A program made the translations under genes and the position numbers. Positions 63,992-64,000 of a DNA stretch of 64,000 nt are shown here, piece after piece. The DNA is taken from NCBI RefSeq assembly GCF_000717655.1, contig NZ_JNZY01000008.1, positions 62,001-126,000 of the forward strand. Reading direction: 5' to 3'. Position 1 is the first letter of the stretch, and each line of letters begins with the position of its first letter. This DNA is from Streptomyces katrae. Lineage in GTDB: Bacteria; Actinomycetota; Actinomycetes; Streptomycetales; Streptomycetaceae. The notes under the pieces are model-generated. The model saw nothing but the letters and a program-made list of their open reading frames with translations. It was not told the DNA's origin and made no database searches.

Positions 63992-64000
63992 ATGGAATGC
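63992..64000 (+). CDS. Start of a gene cut by the window end
   Basis: ATG GAA TGC preceded by GCGAGGTGAGACGCC, a good ribosome site (GAGGTGAG, 5 bp spacing). Only three codons are visible, so no product can be named. Confidence 0.3.

Overview
The window is very GC-rich (about 72% by eye), uses G/C in almost every third codon position, and starts genes with ATG or GTG behind GGAG-type ribosome sites. Together with gene families such as DUF5709, DUF6098, DUF6480 and DUF6766, an ECF sigma factor and SpoIIE/STAS/HATPase partner-switch proteins, this points to a Streptomyces (or close relative) chromosome, probably an arm region: conserved hypotheticals, duplicated stress genes and decayed gene fragments are common, and no core housekeeping operon, rRNA, tRNA, phage or intact insertion sequence is visible.

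Layout. (1) 1-7.2 kb is a hemicellulose island: a secreted GH74 xyloglucanase (cut by the window edge), a membrane-anchored ECF sigma factor carrying a zinc-finger anti-sigma motif and an AbfB sugar-binding domain, and a secreted GH10-CBM13-GH62 arabinoxylan enzyme. (2) 7.7-28 kb is a stress and signalling region: STAS protein, SDR, hydrolase, CBS protein with a 40-aa membrane peptide, PHP phosphoesterase, two HATPase anti-sigma-like proteins, hemerythrin, DUF proteins, glycosyltransferase, LigC-type DNA ligase, an SDR-SRPBCC-FAD oxidoreductase operon, a large GAF-PAS-GAF-SpoIIE phosphatase and a PAP2 phosphatase. (3) 27.7-44 kb holds oxidoreductases (Zn-alcohol dehydrogenase, FAD-Rieske protein, three SDRs), an asparagine-synthase-like amidotransferase of the N-acetylglutaminylglutamine amide type in operon with an S9 peptidase, a lipoprotein/27-aa peptide/DUF6766 operon, an M20 peptidase, an isochorismatase-like hydrolase and a lactonase. 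(4) 44-57 kb is a glycan locus: truncated nucleotide-sugar decarboxylase, carbamoyltransferase, GT2, GmhB, GT9, two GT4-like enzymes, GmhA and HldE, nearly all translationally coupled, then an MFS exporter and a second GT9. It encodes the route from sedoheptulose 7-phosphate to an ADP-heptose and probably several heptose-using transferases. (5) 57-64 kb repeats the stress theme: SDR and CBS paralogues of those at 8.5 and 10.5 kb, a Rho-N-domain protein, an SpoIIE-STAS pair, UdgX, and decayed genes.

Regulation. No TetR, LysR, MarR, GntR or two-component gene is visible. The recognisable regulators are all of the sigma/anti-sigma type (one ECF factor, two STAS proteins, two HATPases, two SpoIIE phosphatases), and several stress-type genes are preceded by sequences resembling the Streptomyces SigB-type promoter (GNNT-N14/15-GGGCA).

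Decay. At least five degraded genes are recognisable from protein similarity: a GCS2-type carboxylate-amine ligase (11.1 kb), a molybdopterin oxidoreductase fragment (40.2 kb), topoisomerase IB (40.6-41.0 kb), an ATP-dependent DNA ligase (61.7-62.4 kb) and a CYP152-like P450 (63.5-63.9 kb). All family assignments come from reading the sequence and motifs; no database search was run.
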